Shown one piece after another: positions 9,877-18,501 of a stretch of DNA of 64,000 nt. This DNA comes from CAVYOE01 sp963770155 (lineage in GTDB: Bacteria > Actinomycetota > Thermoleophilia > Solirubrobacterales > 70-9): assembly GCA_963770155.1 (NCBI GenBank), contig CAVYOE010000001.1, forward strand, positions 496,001 through 560,000. Direction: 5' to 3'. The notes beneath the pieces are model-generated. The model saw nothing but the letters and a program-made list of their open reading frames with translations. It made no database searches and had not been told where the DNA came from. Numbering within the stretch: position 1 is the stretch's first letter; each line of letters begins with the position of its first letter. The position numbers were made by a program, and so were the translations under genes.

Positions 9877-9933
9877 ACGGGCGCAAGCCCGGCTGCCGGC
9901 GCCGTGCGGTGGCGCTCCTCCTACACTTGGCCG

Positions 9934-10968
9934 ATGCGCAGGGGCGTCTCGATTCCGATCGCGCTCGCAGCCATCGCGCTGCTCGGCGCCGTCGCCTCCC
10001 AGGCCTCGGCCTCGGAGCGCGTTGTCGGCGGCAGCCAGACGAGTGTCTCCAACTATCCCTGGACCGTTGCGCTGGTTCTGGATTCGGCCAAACGCGGCGG
10101 CAGCGCTCTCAATCGCGTCTACTGCGGCGGTGCGCTGGTAACGCCTTCGGTCGTGCTCACCGCTGCGCATTGCGTATCGGGCACCGACCCGGACCCGCTC
10201 GAGCAGATCCTGGACCCCGACATGGAGCCCGACGATCTCAACGTGGTGCTCGGCCGCACCACCTTGAGCAGCAGCGAGGGCGCTGAGGTGGACGTTCGCG
10301 GCGTCTCGTACCACGCGGGTTACAGCGGGGACAGAAACGACGTCGGTTATGTCGTTCTCGCCGCTCCCACGGGCCTGCCGCCGATCAGCATCGCGGGACC
10401 CGCCGAGCAGAACATATGGGCGCCCGGCAGCCCGACGGTAGCCACCGGTTGGGGCACGACCAGCGAGGGAACCAGCACGCCGAGCAACACCCTCCGGGCT
10501 GCGACCGTCCCGATCATCTCCGACTCGAGCTGCGGTAGCCCCTCGGTCTATGGAAACGGCTTCGACGCCTCGGTCATGGTCTGCGCCGGCTATCTCAGCG
10601 GCGGGGTCGACACCTGCAACGGCGACAGCGGCGGCCCGCTGCAGGCTCCGGCCACCGGTGGCGGCTACCGGCTGGTCGGGCTGACCAACTGGGGCGACGG
10701 CTGCGCGCGGCCGAACGCCCCAGGGGTCTACGCCCGGGTCGCCGGGGACGCCCTGCGGCCGCAGATAGCCGCCGACGTCGCCCGTCTCGAAGCTGCGAAC
10801 AGCCTCCCGCACCGCGGCGTGATCGGAGCGCCCGGCGTAGCCGGCCCCGACGCCCCGTACGCGGGCCTCAGCGCCACCGCGCGACGTGCGATCAAGCGCT
10901 GCAAGCGGATCAAGCGCAAGCGCAAGCGCCGCCGCTGCATCCGGCGCGCCAAGCGCCGGTACAGATAA
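9934..10968 (+). CDS. Secreted trypsin-like serine protease (S1)
   Basis: Exported chymotrypsin-fold peptidase, 344 residues. A signal peptide (about residues 1-27, ending ASA) is followed by an activation-type N-terminus RVVGGS. The triad is visible: His in LTAAHCV, Asp in RNDVGYVVL, Ser in CNGDSGGPL. Cysteines flank the usual disulfide positions. The C-terminus is an extended Arg/Lys tail with two Cys (KRCKRIKRKRKRRRCIRR), like other secreted proteins here. ATG 9934 follows TACACT (9922-9927) by 6 bases, a leaderless arrangement. Confidence 0.92.
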   Translation: MRRGVSIPIALAAIALLGAVASQASASERVVGGSQTSVSNYPWTVALVLDSAKRGGSALNRVYCGGALVTPSVVLTAAHCVSGTDPDPLEQILDPDMEPDDLNVVLGRTTLSSSEGAEVDVRGVSYHAGYSGDRNDVGYVVLAAPTGLPPISIAGPAEQNIWAPGSPTVATGWGTTSEGTSTPSNTLRAATVPIISDSSCGSPSVYGNGFDASVMVCAGYLSGGVDTCNGDSGGPLQAPATGGGYRLVGLTNWGDGCARPNAPGVYARVAGDALRPQIAADVARLEAANSLPHRGVIGAPGVAGPDAPYAGLSATARRAIKRCKRIKRKRKRRRCIRRAKRRYR

Positions 10969-10984
10969 GCCCCAAACCGAGAGA

Positions 10985-12268
10985 ATGCGGCGCGTGAGCG
11001 TCCGCGCCGGCATCCTCGTCACCGGGACCGAGGTGCTGAGCGCCACGATCACCGACCGCAACGGACCGTGGCTCTCTGAGCGTCTGGCCGAGCTCGGAGT
11101 CGAGGTCTCGCACATTCTCGTGGTCGGCGACCGGCGCGAGGACATGGAGGGGGCGCTGCGCTTCTTCCGCGATACAGGCGTGGACTTGATCGTCACCACC
11201 GGGGGGCTGGGCCCGACCGCCGACGATCTCACCGCGGAGGTGGTCGCCTCCTTTGCCGGCCGCGAGCTCCGCCACGACCCCGAGATGGAGGAGAGGATCG
11301 CCGCGATCGTTGCCCAGTTCGCCACGCGTTTCAAGTTCGATCCCGAGGCACTCAAGGAGGGGAACCGCAAGCAGGCGATGATTCCCGAGGGAGCCGAGGC
11401 CCTTGATCCGGCCGGGACCGCGCCCGGACTCGTTGTTCCCGCCGGGGAGGTGGCGGTGATCGTTCTGCCGGGGCCGCCGCGTGAGCTGCAGGCACTGTGG
11501 GCCGCGGCGCTGGAGACCGCCCCGGTGCAGGCGGTGCTCGAGAAAGCGGGCAGCTTCGAGAACTTCTCATTGCGGCTGTTCGGGATTCCCGAGTCGGAGA
11601 TCGCCCAGAGCCTGCGCGAAATCGAGTCGGAGCAGGCGCTCGACGGGCTCGAGATCACGACCTGTCTCCGGCGGGGCGAGCTTCACATCGACGTGCGTCA
11701 TCGCGAGGGTGCAGAGGAAGCGGCCGAGGCCCTGCGCGAAGGGATCCGCGAGCGCCACGGACGTTTCCTGTTCAGCGAGGAGGGCGAGTCGATCGAGGAC
11801 GTCCTGTTCGAGCTGCTCGGGGAGAAGCGCCTCGGCCTGGCCGAATCGTGTACCGGCGGTCTGCTCGCGGTCCGCCTCACCGACCGGCCGCGTGCGTCCG
11901 GCTACTTCATTGGCGCGGTCGTCTCCTACTCGAACGAGGCGAAGATCGACTTGCTGGGAGTGCCGAAGGACCTGATCGAAACCCACGGTGCCGTCTCGCC
12001 CGAGGTCGCCGAGGCGATGGCGGATGGTGCGCTGGAGCGCTTCGATGCCGAGGTTGCCGGCTCGATCACCGGGATCGCCGGGCCCGACGGGGGGACTGAG
12101 GAAAAACCGGTGGGCTACGTCTGCTTCTGCGTAAAGCGGGCCGGGGGAGAGAAGATCGCCCGCGACATCGTCTTACCCGGCGACCGGGCGGAGATTCGCG
12201 ACCGCTCCTCCACCGTCGCGCTGCACCTGTTGCGCTACCTGCTGCTCAAACAGGAGCCGCCCCGCTAG
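10985..12268 (+). CDS. cinA: CinA: competence/damage-inducible protein with nicotinamide-nucleotide amidase domain
   Basis: Two-domain protein of about 427 residues. The N-terminal molybdopterin-binding-like (COG1058) domain contains TTGGLGPTADD. The C-terminal PncC-type amidase domain contains GLAESCTGGLL, FIGAVVSYSN and SITGIAGPDGGT, and deamidates NMN to nicotinate mononucleotide in characterised homologues. The start may be ATG 10985 or GTG 10994; both precede the conserved RAGILVTGTEVL. cinA often accompanies recA in bacteria; recA is about 2 kb downstream here. Its TAG overlaps the stop of the convergent OsmC gene in a shared CTAG. Confidence 0.93.
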   Translation: MRRVSVRAGILVTGTEVLSATITDRNGPWLSERLAELGVEVSHILVVGDRREDMEGALRFFRDTGVDLIVTTGGLGPTADDLTAEVVASFAGRELRHDPEMEERIAAIVAQFATRFKFDPEALKEGNRKQAMIPEGAEALDPAGTAPGLVVPAGEVAVIVLPGPPRELQALWAAALETAPVQAVLEKAGSFENFSLRLFGIPESEIAQSLREIESEQALDGLEITTCLRRGELHIDVRHREGAEEAAEALREGIRERHGRFLFSEEGESIEDVLFELLGEKRLGLAESCTGGLLAVRLTDRPRASGYFIGAVVSYSNEAKIDLLGVPKDLIETHGAVSPEVAEAMADGALERFDAEVAGSITGIAGPDGGTEEKPVGYVCFCVKRAGGEKIARDIVLPGDRAEIRDRSSTVALHLLRYLLLKQEPPR

Positions 12269-12765
12269 CCGCTGATCGAAGTCTCGACCTCGGGTGAGTC
12301 TTTGAGCGTCTGCAGCACCGTGCAAAAGCGCTCGGTCTTGCCGACGAGCTCATCGAGCCGATCGGGATCTGCCTCCGGCGCATCGATCTCGAAGCGCAGG
12401 CGAATTGAATCGAAGCCCACCGCTGCCTCTTTGGACATCCCGAGGGTGCCTCGCAGGTCGAGGTCGCCCTCGACTACCGCCTCTATCCGGTTCGTTTCCA
12501 GACCCATGGATGCGGCGACCATCTGGCAGGTGATCTGGGCGCAGGCGGCGAGAGCGCCGAGCAACAGGTCACCGGAACAGGCCGCGGTGCCTGGGCCACC
12601 GACTCCCGTGTGTGCTTCGGCCTGCTGAATCGCACGGCCGAGGTCGACCGAGCACCCGGTCGGATCGTCGTGCTCGCTGCCGCGCGCGGTCAATGTGATG
12701 CGCGCGGCGTCGGGGTCGGACTCGTAGCTCTCCTTGATCGGTCTTTGTTTTTCACGCAGGTCCAA
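12265..12765 (-). CDS. OsmC/Ohr-family peroxidase-like protein
   Basis: Alpha/beta fold thiol protein of 166 residues that in characterised relatives reduces organic hydroperoxides. The two family cysteines are present, in LAACAQIT (about residue 78) and RFCTVLQTL (about residue 148). The TTG start at 12765 has a good Shine-Dalgarno (AGGAG, 7 bases before it) and overlaps the end of the upstream hydrolase gene by 14 bases, so the two form a unit. The stop overlaps that of cinA. Confidence 0.88.
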   Translation of the reverse strand: MDLREKQRPIKESYESDPDAARITLTARGSEHDDPTGCSVDLGRAIQQAEAHTGVGGPGTAACSGDLLLGALAACAQITCQMVAASMGLETNRIEAVVEGDLDLRGTLGMSKEAAVGFDSIRLRFEIDAPEADPDRLDELVGKTERFCTVLQTLKDSPEVETSISG

Positions 12766-13666
12766 CTTCGCTCCTCTCTACTTGGTTGCCAGCGCCCTCG
12801 CGACCGAAGTGGGCGAGGGCCCGCTCTGCCACCAGGTCCGGCTTCTCGTCGACGATGAAGTGGCCGCTGTCGGAAACGAGCTCGACGCTCAACCCTGGAG
12901 CAGGACCTTGACGTTCCTCGACCATCCCCTTCGGGATGAAGAGGTCCTGCTCGCCGAATAGAAGCAGTGTGGGTACCAGGAGGCGCTCGGAGCGCCAACC
13001 CTGCCGAAGCCCAAATGCGAGCAGCCGGAAGTAGTTCCGATACAGGGCGCTACCTGCCCGGGCTCGCGCCGGGTCCGAGAAGCGATTCGCGAAGTGATCG
13101 ATCTGCGCGGGGGTGAACGGATCTCCGGCGTTGCCGTGGCTGAGGATGGTCCTCGCCAGCCAAACGTGGACCCTTGGAACGGTCCCGGCGACTGCCGCAA
13201 CCGTGGCGTACCAGCTGCGCCACGTTTGAAGCGCCAAGCCAGGGTTCAGTCGCGGCCAGGGATGTGGCTCGTTGAGGGCGAGAATGCGCTCGACGCGGTC
13301 AGCAAATCGCATGCCCATCAGCAGGGATGTGAAGCCGCCCCAGTCGTGACCGATCAACATGGCGCGCTCGATCTCGAGCGCGTCGAGCAACGCGATCTGA
13401 TCGAGCGCGAACCGATCCGGGTGATAGCCGTCACCGGGCGCCTCGCTCCAACCGAACCCTCGAAGGTCCGGCGCGATCAACCGAAGATCCTGGTCCGAGA
13501 GCCGCTGGATCACAGGACCCCACATGCCGTGATGCTGGGGCCACCCGTGCAAGAGCAGTACGGGCCTGCCCCCGGGATCTCCCGCCTCGGCGTAATGCAC
13601 CTTGATCCCGCCGGCCTCTATCCAGTGATGCTCGGCGCCCTCGATCGGCGGCGGCTCGGGAGTCAT
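12752..13666 (-). CDS. Alpha/beta hydrolase, epoxide hydrolase/dehalogenase type
   Basis: Soluble hydrolase of 304 residues. The oxyanion-hole motif is HGWPQ, and the nucleophile elbow is GHDWGG, with Asp rather than Ser. This marks the epoxide hydrolase/haloalkane dehalogenase branch, which forms an alkyl-enzyme ester. A later Asp (GEQDLFIP) and His (DSGHFIV) complete the triad. I start at MTPEPPP (13666), where a GATACT hexamer lies 7 bases upstream; an in-frame extension to 13735 is less likely. Overlap with the OsmC gene suggests a joint role in handling oxidised or electrophilic lipids, which is inference. Confidence 0.88.
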   Translation of the reverse strand: MTPEPPPIEGAEHHWIEAGGIKVHYAEAGDPGGRPVLLLHGWPQHHGMWGPVIQRLSDQDLRLIAPDLRGFGWSEAPGDGYHPDRFALDQIALLDALEIERAMLIGHDWGGFTSLLMGMRFADRVERILALNEPHPWPRLNPGLALQTWRSWYATVAAVAGTVPRVHVWLARTILSHGNAGDPFTPAQIDHFANRFSDPARARAGSALYRNYFRLLAFGLRQGWRSERLLVPTLLLFGEQDLFIPKGMVEERQGPAPGLSVELVSDSGHFIVDEKPDLVAERALAHFGREGAGNQVERSEVGPA

Positions 13667-13762
13667 GGAAGGGAGTATCGCGGTCGCGATGGTTTCGCCG
13701 TTGATTTGTGACGGATGGGCGCTCTCATGTGCCACGCGGTTGCGCTTCTACAGTCATGGCTG

Positions 13763-14356
13763 ATGGCCAAAGAGAGGCTCCGCAGCCCGCGGGCACGACT
13801 CTTCGTCGCTCTCGACCTCCCCGACGAGATCCGCGAGGGCGTCGTCGCCTGGCAGCGCCAGGCGCTGGGGGACCGGGCGCTCCGCCCGGTGCGCCCGGAG
13901 TCGCTCCACCTGACCCTGGTCTTTCTCGGATACCACCCCGAGAAGCAGATCGATCGGATCACCGAGGCAGCACTACCACCCGGTGGCGCGGCGCCGGAAC
14001 TGCGATTCGTGGAGGAGCCGCGCGGAGTGCCGCGGGGAAAGCGGCCGCGGCTGTACGCGATCGAGGCCGAGAGCGAGGAAACGGTGGCGCTGCAGGCCCG
14101 GATCTCCGACCGATTGGAGGAAGCCCGCTTCTACAAGCCCGAGAAGCGGTCGTTCTGGCCCCACCTGACCGTGGCCAGGGTGAAACCGGAGCGCCGCGGC
14201 TCGCGCAAGCCGGCCCTGGTGAAGGACCCGCCGGCCCGGGTCCCGGAACCGTTGTTACGTCCGTTCCGGGCCGTACGTTTGCGTCTCTACCGATCTTTTT
14301 TGCGCCCCCAGGGAGCCGAGTACGTCCCGGTGGCCGAGATTCAGCTGGATAAGTAA
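13763..14356 (+). CDS. thpR: RNA 2',3'-cyclic phosphodiesterase (2H family)
   Basis: 2H phosphoesterase of 197 residues that opens 2',3'-cyclic phosphates or handles 2'-5' RNA linkages. Both HxTx motifs are present: HLTL near residue 55 and HLTV near residue 133. ATG 13763 is chosen because TACAGT (13749-13754) lies 8 bases upstream and the protein then begins just before the conserved RLFVALDLP. It ends 10 bases before recA. Confidence 0.9.
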   Translation: MAKERLRSPRARLFVALDLPDEIREGVVAWQRQALGDRALRPVRPESLHLTLVFLGYHPEKQIDRITEAALPPGGAAPELRFVEEPRGVPRGKRPRLYAIEAESEETVALQARISDRLEEARFYKPEKRSFWPHLTVARVKPERRGSRKPALVKDPPARVPEPLLRPFRAVRLRLYRSFLRPQGAEYVPVAEIQLDK

Positions 14357-14366
14357 GGAGAGTCAA

Positions 14367-15602
14367 ATGCCAGAAGCAAAGTCAGCCACCACGGACAGCA
14401 GCGCCAAGGACGCAAAGGCCAGCGCCAAGGACGCAAAGGCCAGCGCCAAGGACGCAAAGGCGCGGGACGCGGCCCTGCAGGCCGCCGTTACCCAAATAGA
14501 GAAGGAGTTCGGCCAAGGCTCGCTGATGCGGCTTGGCGACGACCACGCGATGGACGTCGACGCGATCTCGACAGGGGCCATCTCCCTCGACATGGCTCTG
14601 GGGGTCGGGGGTGTCCCGCGTGGCCGGATCGTCGAGATCTTCGGTCCGGAGTCATCCGGAAAGACCACACTCGTCTATCACCTGATCGCCGAGGCACAGG
14701 CGCGTGGCGGTGTCTGCGCCTTCGTCGATACCGAGCACGCAATCGACCCCATTTACGCACGGAGGATCGGGGTCGACACCGACGAGCTCCTGGTGTCCCA
14801 GCCCGATTACGGTGAGCAGGCGCTCGAGATCGTCGACGTCCTGGTTCGTTCCGGCGCGGTTGACCTGGTCGCGGTGGACTCGGTCGCGGCGCTCACTCCC
14901 CGCGTTGAGCTCGAGGGTCAGATCGGCGACCAGCACGTCGGCCTCCAGGCGCGCCTCATGTCGCAGGCGCTGCGGAAACTGGCCGGGAACCTGAGCAGGG
15001 CCCACACGGTCTGTGTGTTCACCAACCAGATCCGCGAGAAGATCGGGGTCAGCTTCGGCTCTCCAGAGACCCAGCCCGGCGGCCGCGCGCTGAAGTTCTA
15101 TTCCTCCCAGCGGCTCGACATCCGCCGGATCGAGACCCTGAAGGAGGGGACCGAGGCGGTCGGCAACAGGGTTCGCGTCAAGGTGGTCAAGAACAAGGTT
15201 GCGCCGCCGTTCAAGCTGGCTGAGTTCGACATCGAGTACGGCGCCGGAATCTCAAAGGAGGGCGGCCTGCTCGACCTCGCGCTGGAGCAGGACCTGGTGC
15301 AGAAGTCCGGCTCGTTTTTCTCCTACGGAGAGACCCGGCTTGGCCAGGGGCGCAACAACTCGAAGGAGTATCTGCGCCAGAACCCAGAGATTGCGGCCGA
15401 GATCGAGAAACTGATCCGCAAGAAGATCAGCGACGATGAAGCCGAGGCGGTAGCAGCCAGCGAGCCCCCGCCGGTGCGGGTCGCGCCGGAGCCGGAATCA
15501 AAGGCGGCACCGGCAAAGCAGCCGGAATCAAAGGCGGCACCGGCAAAGCAGCCGGCCCAGAAACGCGCTGCCGCCAAGCCCACTGAGAAGCGGGCGGCCT
15601 GA
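14367..15602 (+). CDS. recA: Recombinase RecA
   Basis: Homologous recombination and SOS co-protease, 411 residues. Walker A is GPESSGKTT, and the MAW-region VDLVAVDSVAALTP and loop L2 region are intact. There is no intein. Both termini are unusual: residues about 12-32 are three near-perfect copies of a 7-residue Ala/Lys/Asp repeat, encoded by 21-bp tandem repeats, and the C-terminal tail has two copies of a 10-residue Pro/Ala/Lys repeat from 30-bp repeats. Typical RecA has a short acidic tail instead. A good Shine-Dalgarno (AAGGAG) lies 7 bases before ATG. I saw no clear LexA box upstream. Confidence 0.97.
   Translation: MPEAKSATTDSSAKDAKASAKDAKASAKDAKARDAALQAAVTQIEKEFGQGSLMRLGDDHAMDVDAISTGAISLDMALGVGGVPRGRIVEIFGPESSGKTTLVYHLIAEAQARGGVCAFVDTEHAIDPIYARRIGVDTDELLVSQPDYGEQALEIVDVLVRSGAVDLVAVDSVAALTPRVELEGQIGDQHVGLQARLMSQALRKLAGNLSRAHTVCVFTNQIREKIGVSFGSPETQPGGRALKFYSSQRLDIRRIETLKEGTEAVGNRVRVKVVKNKVAPPFKLAEFDIEYGAGISKEGGLLDLALEQDLVQKSGSFFSYGETRLGQGRNNSKEYLRQNPEIAAEIEKLIRKKISDDEAEAVAASEPPPVRVAPEPESKAAPAKQPESKAAPAKQPAQKRAAAKPTEKRAA
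14400..14461 (+). repeat. 21-bp tandem repeat in recA 5' coding region (about 3 copies)
   Basis: Units at 14400-14420, 14421-14441 and 14442-14461 (last base diverges) are identical and in frame, encoding a repeated SAKDAKA segment just before the RecA core. Confidence 0.9.
15491..15555 (+). repeat. 30-bp tandem repeat in recA 3' coding region (2 copies)
   Basis: Units at 15491-15520 and 15521-15550 are identical; the first 5 bases of a third follow. They encode a duplicated PESKAAPAKQ in the RecA C-terminal tail. Confidence 0.9.
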
Positions 15603-16084
15603 GCTCGGGCGAGGATAGAGAGACGGCTGCTGAGCACGACACCCAGGCGATCGATCTAGCGCTGAGGGCGCTCGCGAGCAAGGAACGAACCGAGCTCGAG
15701 ATGCGCGAATGGCTGGCGGCACGCGGGGTAGTGGATGCCGAAGTCGAGGAGGTGATCGCGCAGTTGATCGACTCTGGGGGTATCGACGACGGCCGCTACG
15801 CCGAGCGCTTTGCCGCCGACAAGCGCGAGCTCGCCGGCTGGGGTGCCGAGCGCATCCAGGAGGCGCTCGAGGTGCGCGGGGTGGCGCCGGTGCACATTGC
15901 GGCGGCCCTTGCCGCCGAGCCGGTCGAGGCCGAGCTCGACCGGGCGATGAACCTGCTTGCGGTCAGCGACAACCGCCTCGACTCGGACGCCGAGCGCTCG
16001 CGCGCTCTCGCCTTCCTGATCCGGCGCGGCTATCCCTACGAGCTCGCCTACGAGGCCGTCAAGCGCACCGAGCGGGCGGCTTGA
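15599..16084 (+). CDS. recX: RecX family regulator of RecA (probable CTG start)
   Basis: Modulator that binds RecA filaments. The first ATG in frame is 15701, but the family's conserved first repeat (AIDLALRALASKERTELE) is encoded upstream of it in the same frame, after an in-frame TGA at 15584. Between 15587 and 15700 there is no ATG, GTG or TTG. The only plausible codon overlapping the recA stop is CTG at 15599 (CTGA), which would couple translation. From there the protein is 161 residues, normal for RecX. The rest shows three-helix repeats with GGIDDGRYAERF and RGYPYELAYEAV. If ATG 15701 is used, the first helix pair is lost. Confidence 0.88.
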   Translation: MSSGEDRETAAEHDTQAIDLALRALASKERTELEMREWLAARGVVDAEVEEVIAQLIDSGGIDDGRYAERFAADKRELAGWGAERIQEALEVRGVAPVHIAAALAAEPVEAELDRAMNLLAVSDNRLDSDAERSRALAFLIRRGYPYELAYEAVKRTERAA

Positions 16085-16087
16085 GGA

Positions 16088-16462
16088 TCAGGCCGCCTGG
16101 AAATCGGTCCTGACGCCGCGACAGATGTGCTTGTGCCGGCGGTTCTTCAGCAGCCGCTTCGCGGTGACGGTCGCGTAATAGCTGCCGGGCGTCAGATTCG
16201 GATCCACGTTCATCTGCCAGTTCCCGGCCGCATCGATCACGGCGGTCCCGTGCAGGACGCCGGCCGCGGAGTAGACGCTGACGCTGCGGTTGGCCATGCA
16301 GCGCGGCGGTGTGGTGAGCTTGCCGCTGACGATGTTCTTGTTCTTGGCCGCGACAGTCATGCTCGCCGGAATCACCCGCTTGTGTGCCACCGCGGTGGCC
16401 GGAAGAGCCAGAGAAACGGCCAGTCCAATCGAGACCAGAGCGTGTCTACGCAGATCCCTCAC
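16088..16462 (-). CDS. Small secreted protein, 124 aa
   Basis: No family recognised. A signal peptide (residues about 1-26, ending AVAHK) is followed by a compact beta-rich domain with GKLTTPPRC and GSYYATVTAKR, resembling a single Ig-like domain, and a basic C-terminal segment with a second Cys. The GTG start at 16462 has TACGCT 9 bases upstream (AGCGTA at 16472-16477 on the plus strand). It is convergent with recX (3-base gap) and divergent from the cupredoxin gene. Confidence 0.7.
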   Translation of the reverse strand: MRDLRRHALVSIGLAVSLALPATAVAHKRVIPASMTVAAKNKNIVSGKLTTPPRCMANRSVSVYSAAGVLHGTAVIDAAGNWQMNVDPNLTPGSYYATVTAKRLLKNRRHKHICRGVRTDFQAA

Positions 16463-16515
16463 ACCGATAAAAGCGTATAGCTCGGCCAGGAGGTTACGGA
16501 TAGGATCACCCGCCG

Positions 16516-17109
16516 GTGGAGAACGACAATCTCTTCTACATCCTCGGCGGCGCGCTGGTCGTGGCCGCGGTGGTCCTCTCCGCAATCGGACTGCGTGCCA
16601 AGGAGTTCCCCTCGGGCATGGCCTTCCGGGGCGTGCTCGCTGCATTCGCCGCGCTTGTGGTGGCGACGTCGGTCTTCGCGGTGCGCAGCGCCGGTGACGA
16701 GCAGCACGAGCGCGAGGAGAACGAGGCCGCCGAGATGGAGGAGGCGGCAGCCGGCGAGGCGGCCGGAGTCGCCGAGGCTGACGAGCAGGCCGGGCCCCAG
16801 GGAGAGGCACCCGCCGGCCAGGGCGAGACACTGCAGGTCAGCTCCCCCGCGGACGGTTCCCTCAGCTTCGAGCCTCCCAGCCTCGACGCGAAGGCGGGGA
16901 CCGTGACGATCGCCTACGACAACCCCTCGCCTGTTCCGCACAACGTCGCCGTCGAATCGCCCGACGGGGAGGAGCTCGGTGCCAGCGAGACTGGCGCTGA
17001 CGGGGAGTTCGCGGTCACCGTCGAGGTTGCGTCGGGCGACTACGTCTACTTCTGTGCGGTCCCCGGCCACCGCCAGGGCGGCATGGAGGGCAAGCTCACC
17101 GTCAAGTAG
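16516..17109 (+). CDS. Membrane-anchored cupredoxin (plastocyanin/azurin type)
   Basis: Electron-transfer-like copper protein of 197 residues. Two TM helices (about residues 6-26 and 38-57) are followed by a Glu/Ala-rich linker (about 60-100) and a C-terminal cupredoxin domain with all type-1 copper ligands: His in VPHNV, and Cys, His and Met in FCAVPGHRQGGM. The domain should lie outside the membrane. GTG follows TAGGAT (16501-16506) by 9 bases, a leaderless layout. It shares a 53-base divergent promoter region with the secreted protein gene on the other strand. Confidence 0.88.
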   Translation: MENDNLFYILGGALVVAAVVLSAIGLRAKEFPSGMAFRGVLAAFAALVVATSVFAVRSAGDEQHEREENEAAEMEEAAAGEAAGVAEADEQAGPQGEAPAGQGETLQVSSPADGSLSFEPPSLDAKAGTVTIAYDNPSPVPHNVAVESPDGEELGASETGADGEFAVTVEVASGDYVYFCAVPGHRQGGMEGKLTVK

Positions 17110-17142
17110 TCCGCGGAAACCGACGCCGCTACGCTGATGGTC

Positions 17143-18471
17143 ATGGAGCAGCGCAGCTACCACGTCACTACGTTCGGATGCCAGATGAACGAGCACGACT
17201 CCGAGCGGATGAAGGGAATGCTCGACTCGCTCGGCTACCGGGAGTGCGAGGAACGGGCCGAAGCCAACCTGATTCTGTTCAACACCTGCTCGATCCGCGA
17301 GTCGGCCGACAACCGCTTCATCGCCCACCTCGGCGAGGCGAAGCGCCTCAAGACCGAGGATCCCGAGCGGATCGTCGGGGTCGGGGGCTGCTGGGCACAG
17401 TCGGTCAAGGACGAGGTGTTCCGGCGCTTCCCGTTCGTCGATGTCGCCTTCGGGCCGGGGCAGATCCACCGTCTTGCCGAGTTCCTCAACTCGGACTCGC
17501 TCAGCGCCCAGGGCTACTTCGAGTTCGAGGAGGTCTCCGGGCACCTGCCGATGAAAAGGGAACGCGAGTTCCAGGCGTGGGTGCAGATTTCGCAGGGGTG
17601 CAACTGCGTCTGCGCGTATTGCATCGTCCCGTCCACTAGAGGGCGGGAGGTGAGCCGCTCTCCGGCCGAGCTCACGGACGAGGTCAGCGGCCTCGCCGCC
17701 GACGGCGTTCGCGAGGTGACTCTTCTCGGACAGAACGTGAACAGCTACGGCCGCGACCTTGCCCCGCAGGAGCGGATCAGCTTCGCCGCTCTTCTGGGGG
17801 AAATCGATGCGATCGACGGGATCGACCGGATTCGCTACACGAGCCCGCATCCGAAGGACATGCGGGAGGAGGTGATCCGTGCCCACGCGGAGCTACCGGC
17901 CCTTTGCGAGCACATCCATCTGCCATTGCAGTCGGGCTCGAGTCCGGTCCTGAAGCGGATGCGCCGGACCTACGACCGGGGTCGCTACATGGATCGGGTC
18001 GCGCTGATTCGCGAGCTGGTCCCGGACTGCGCGATCACCACGGACATCATCGTCGGCTTCCCAGGGGAGACGGAGGCCGACTTCACGCAGACGCTGGAGG
18101 TCGCCGACGAGGTCGGGTACGACGGCGCCTTCACCTTCCTCTTCTCCCCGCGGCGTGGGACTGAAGCTGCCGAAATGGATGAGCAGATTCCCCACAAGGC
18201 GAAGGTCGAGCGCATGGAGCAGTTGGTGGAGGTCGTCCAGCGGCGGGCGCGGGAGCGCGCCCAGCGGTTCGTCGGACGGACCATGGGGGTCCTGGTCGAG
18301 GGCCCCAGCCGCACCGATCCGAGTCGGCTCCGCGGGCGGGTCCGCCACAACAAGACCGTCAACTTCGAGGGCACCGGCGAGCCGGGCGAGCTTGTCGACG
18401 TGGAGATCGACGGCGCCACCTCGACCACGTTGCAAGGCACCGAGCGGATCCTCTCCCGCGCCGGCGCCTAG
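17143..18471 (+). CDS. miaB: tRNA-2-methylthio-N6-dimethylallyladenosine synthase
   Basis: Radical-SAM methylthiotransferase acting on i6A37 of tRNA after MiaA. The N-terminal UPF0004 domain has three Cys (FGCQMN, NTCSIR, GGCWAQ) for the auxiliary Fe-S cluster. The radical-SAM motif CVCAYC lies near residue 155, and a C-terminal TRAM domain follows. ATG 17143 is preferred over ATG 17137 because TACGCT (17130-17135) lies 7 bases before it. miaA follows 30 bases downstream, so the two enzymes of one modification are adjacent. Confidence 0.95.
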   Translation: MEQRSYHVTTFGCQMNEHDSERMKGMLDSLGYRECEERAEANLILFNTCSIRESADNRFIAHLGEAKRLKTEDPERIVGVGGCWAQSVKDEVFRRFPFVDVAFGPGQIHRLAEFLNSDSLSAQGYFEFEEVSGHLPMKREREFQAWVQISQGCNCVCAYCIVPSTRGREVSRSPAELTDEVSGLAADGVREVTLLGQNVNSYGRDLAPQERISFAALLGEIDAIDGIDRIRYTSPHPKDMREEVIRAHAELPALCEHIHLPLQSGSSPVLKRMRRTYDRGRYMDRVALIRELVPDCAITTDIIVGFPGETEADFTQTLEVADEVGYDGAFTFLFSPRRGTEAAEMDEQIPHKAKVERMEQLVEVVQRRARERAQRFVGRTMGVLVEGPSRTDPSRLRGRVRHNKTVNFEGTGEPGELVDVEIDGATSTTLQGTERILSRAGA

Positions 18472-18501
18472 CGGCCTCGGCGAGAAACGGAGCCCCGCGA
18501 C

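Noticed and set aside
9331..11658. 775-codon minus-strand frame
   Set aside because: Antisense to the protease and cinA genes, low-complexity Arg/Ser/Pro translation, no domain recognised.
14240..14366. LexA/SOS box before recA
   Set aside because: No palindrome resembling the actinobacterial GAAC-N4-GTTC type operator was found.
14400..14461. Repeat array considered as CRISPR
   Set aside because: Units are contiguous without spacers, in frame inside recA, so it is a coding tandem repeat.
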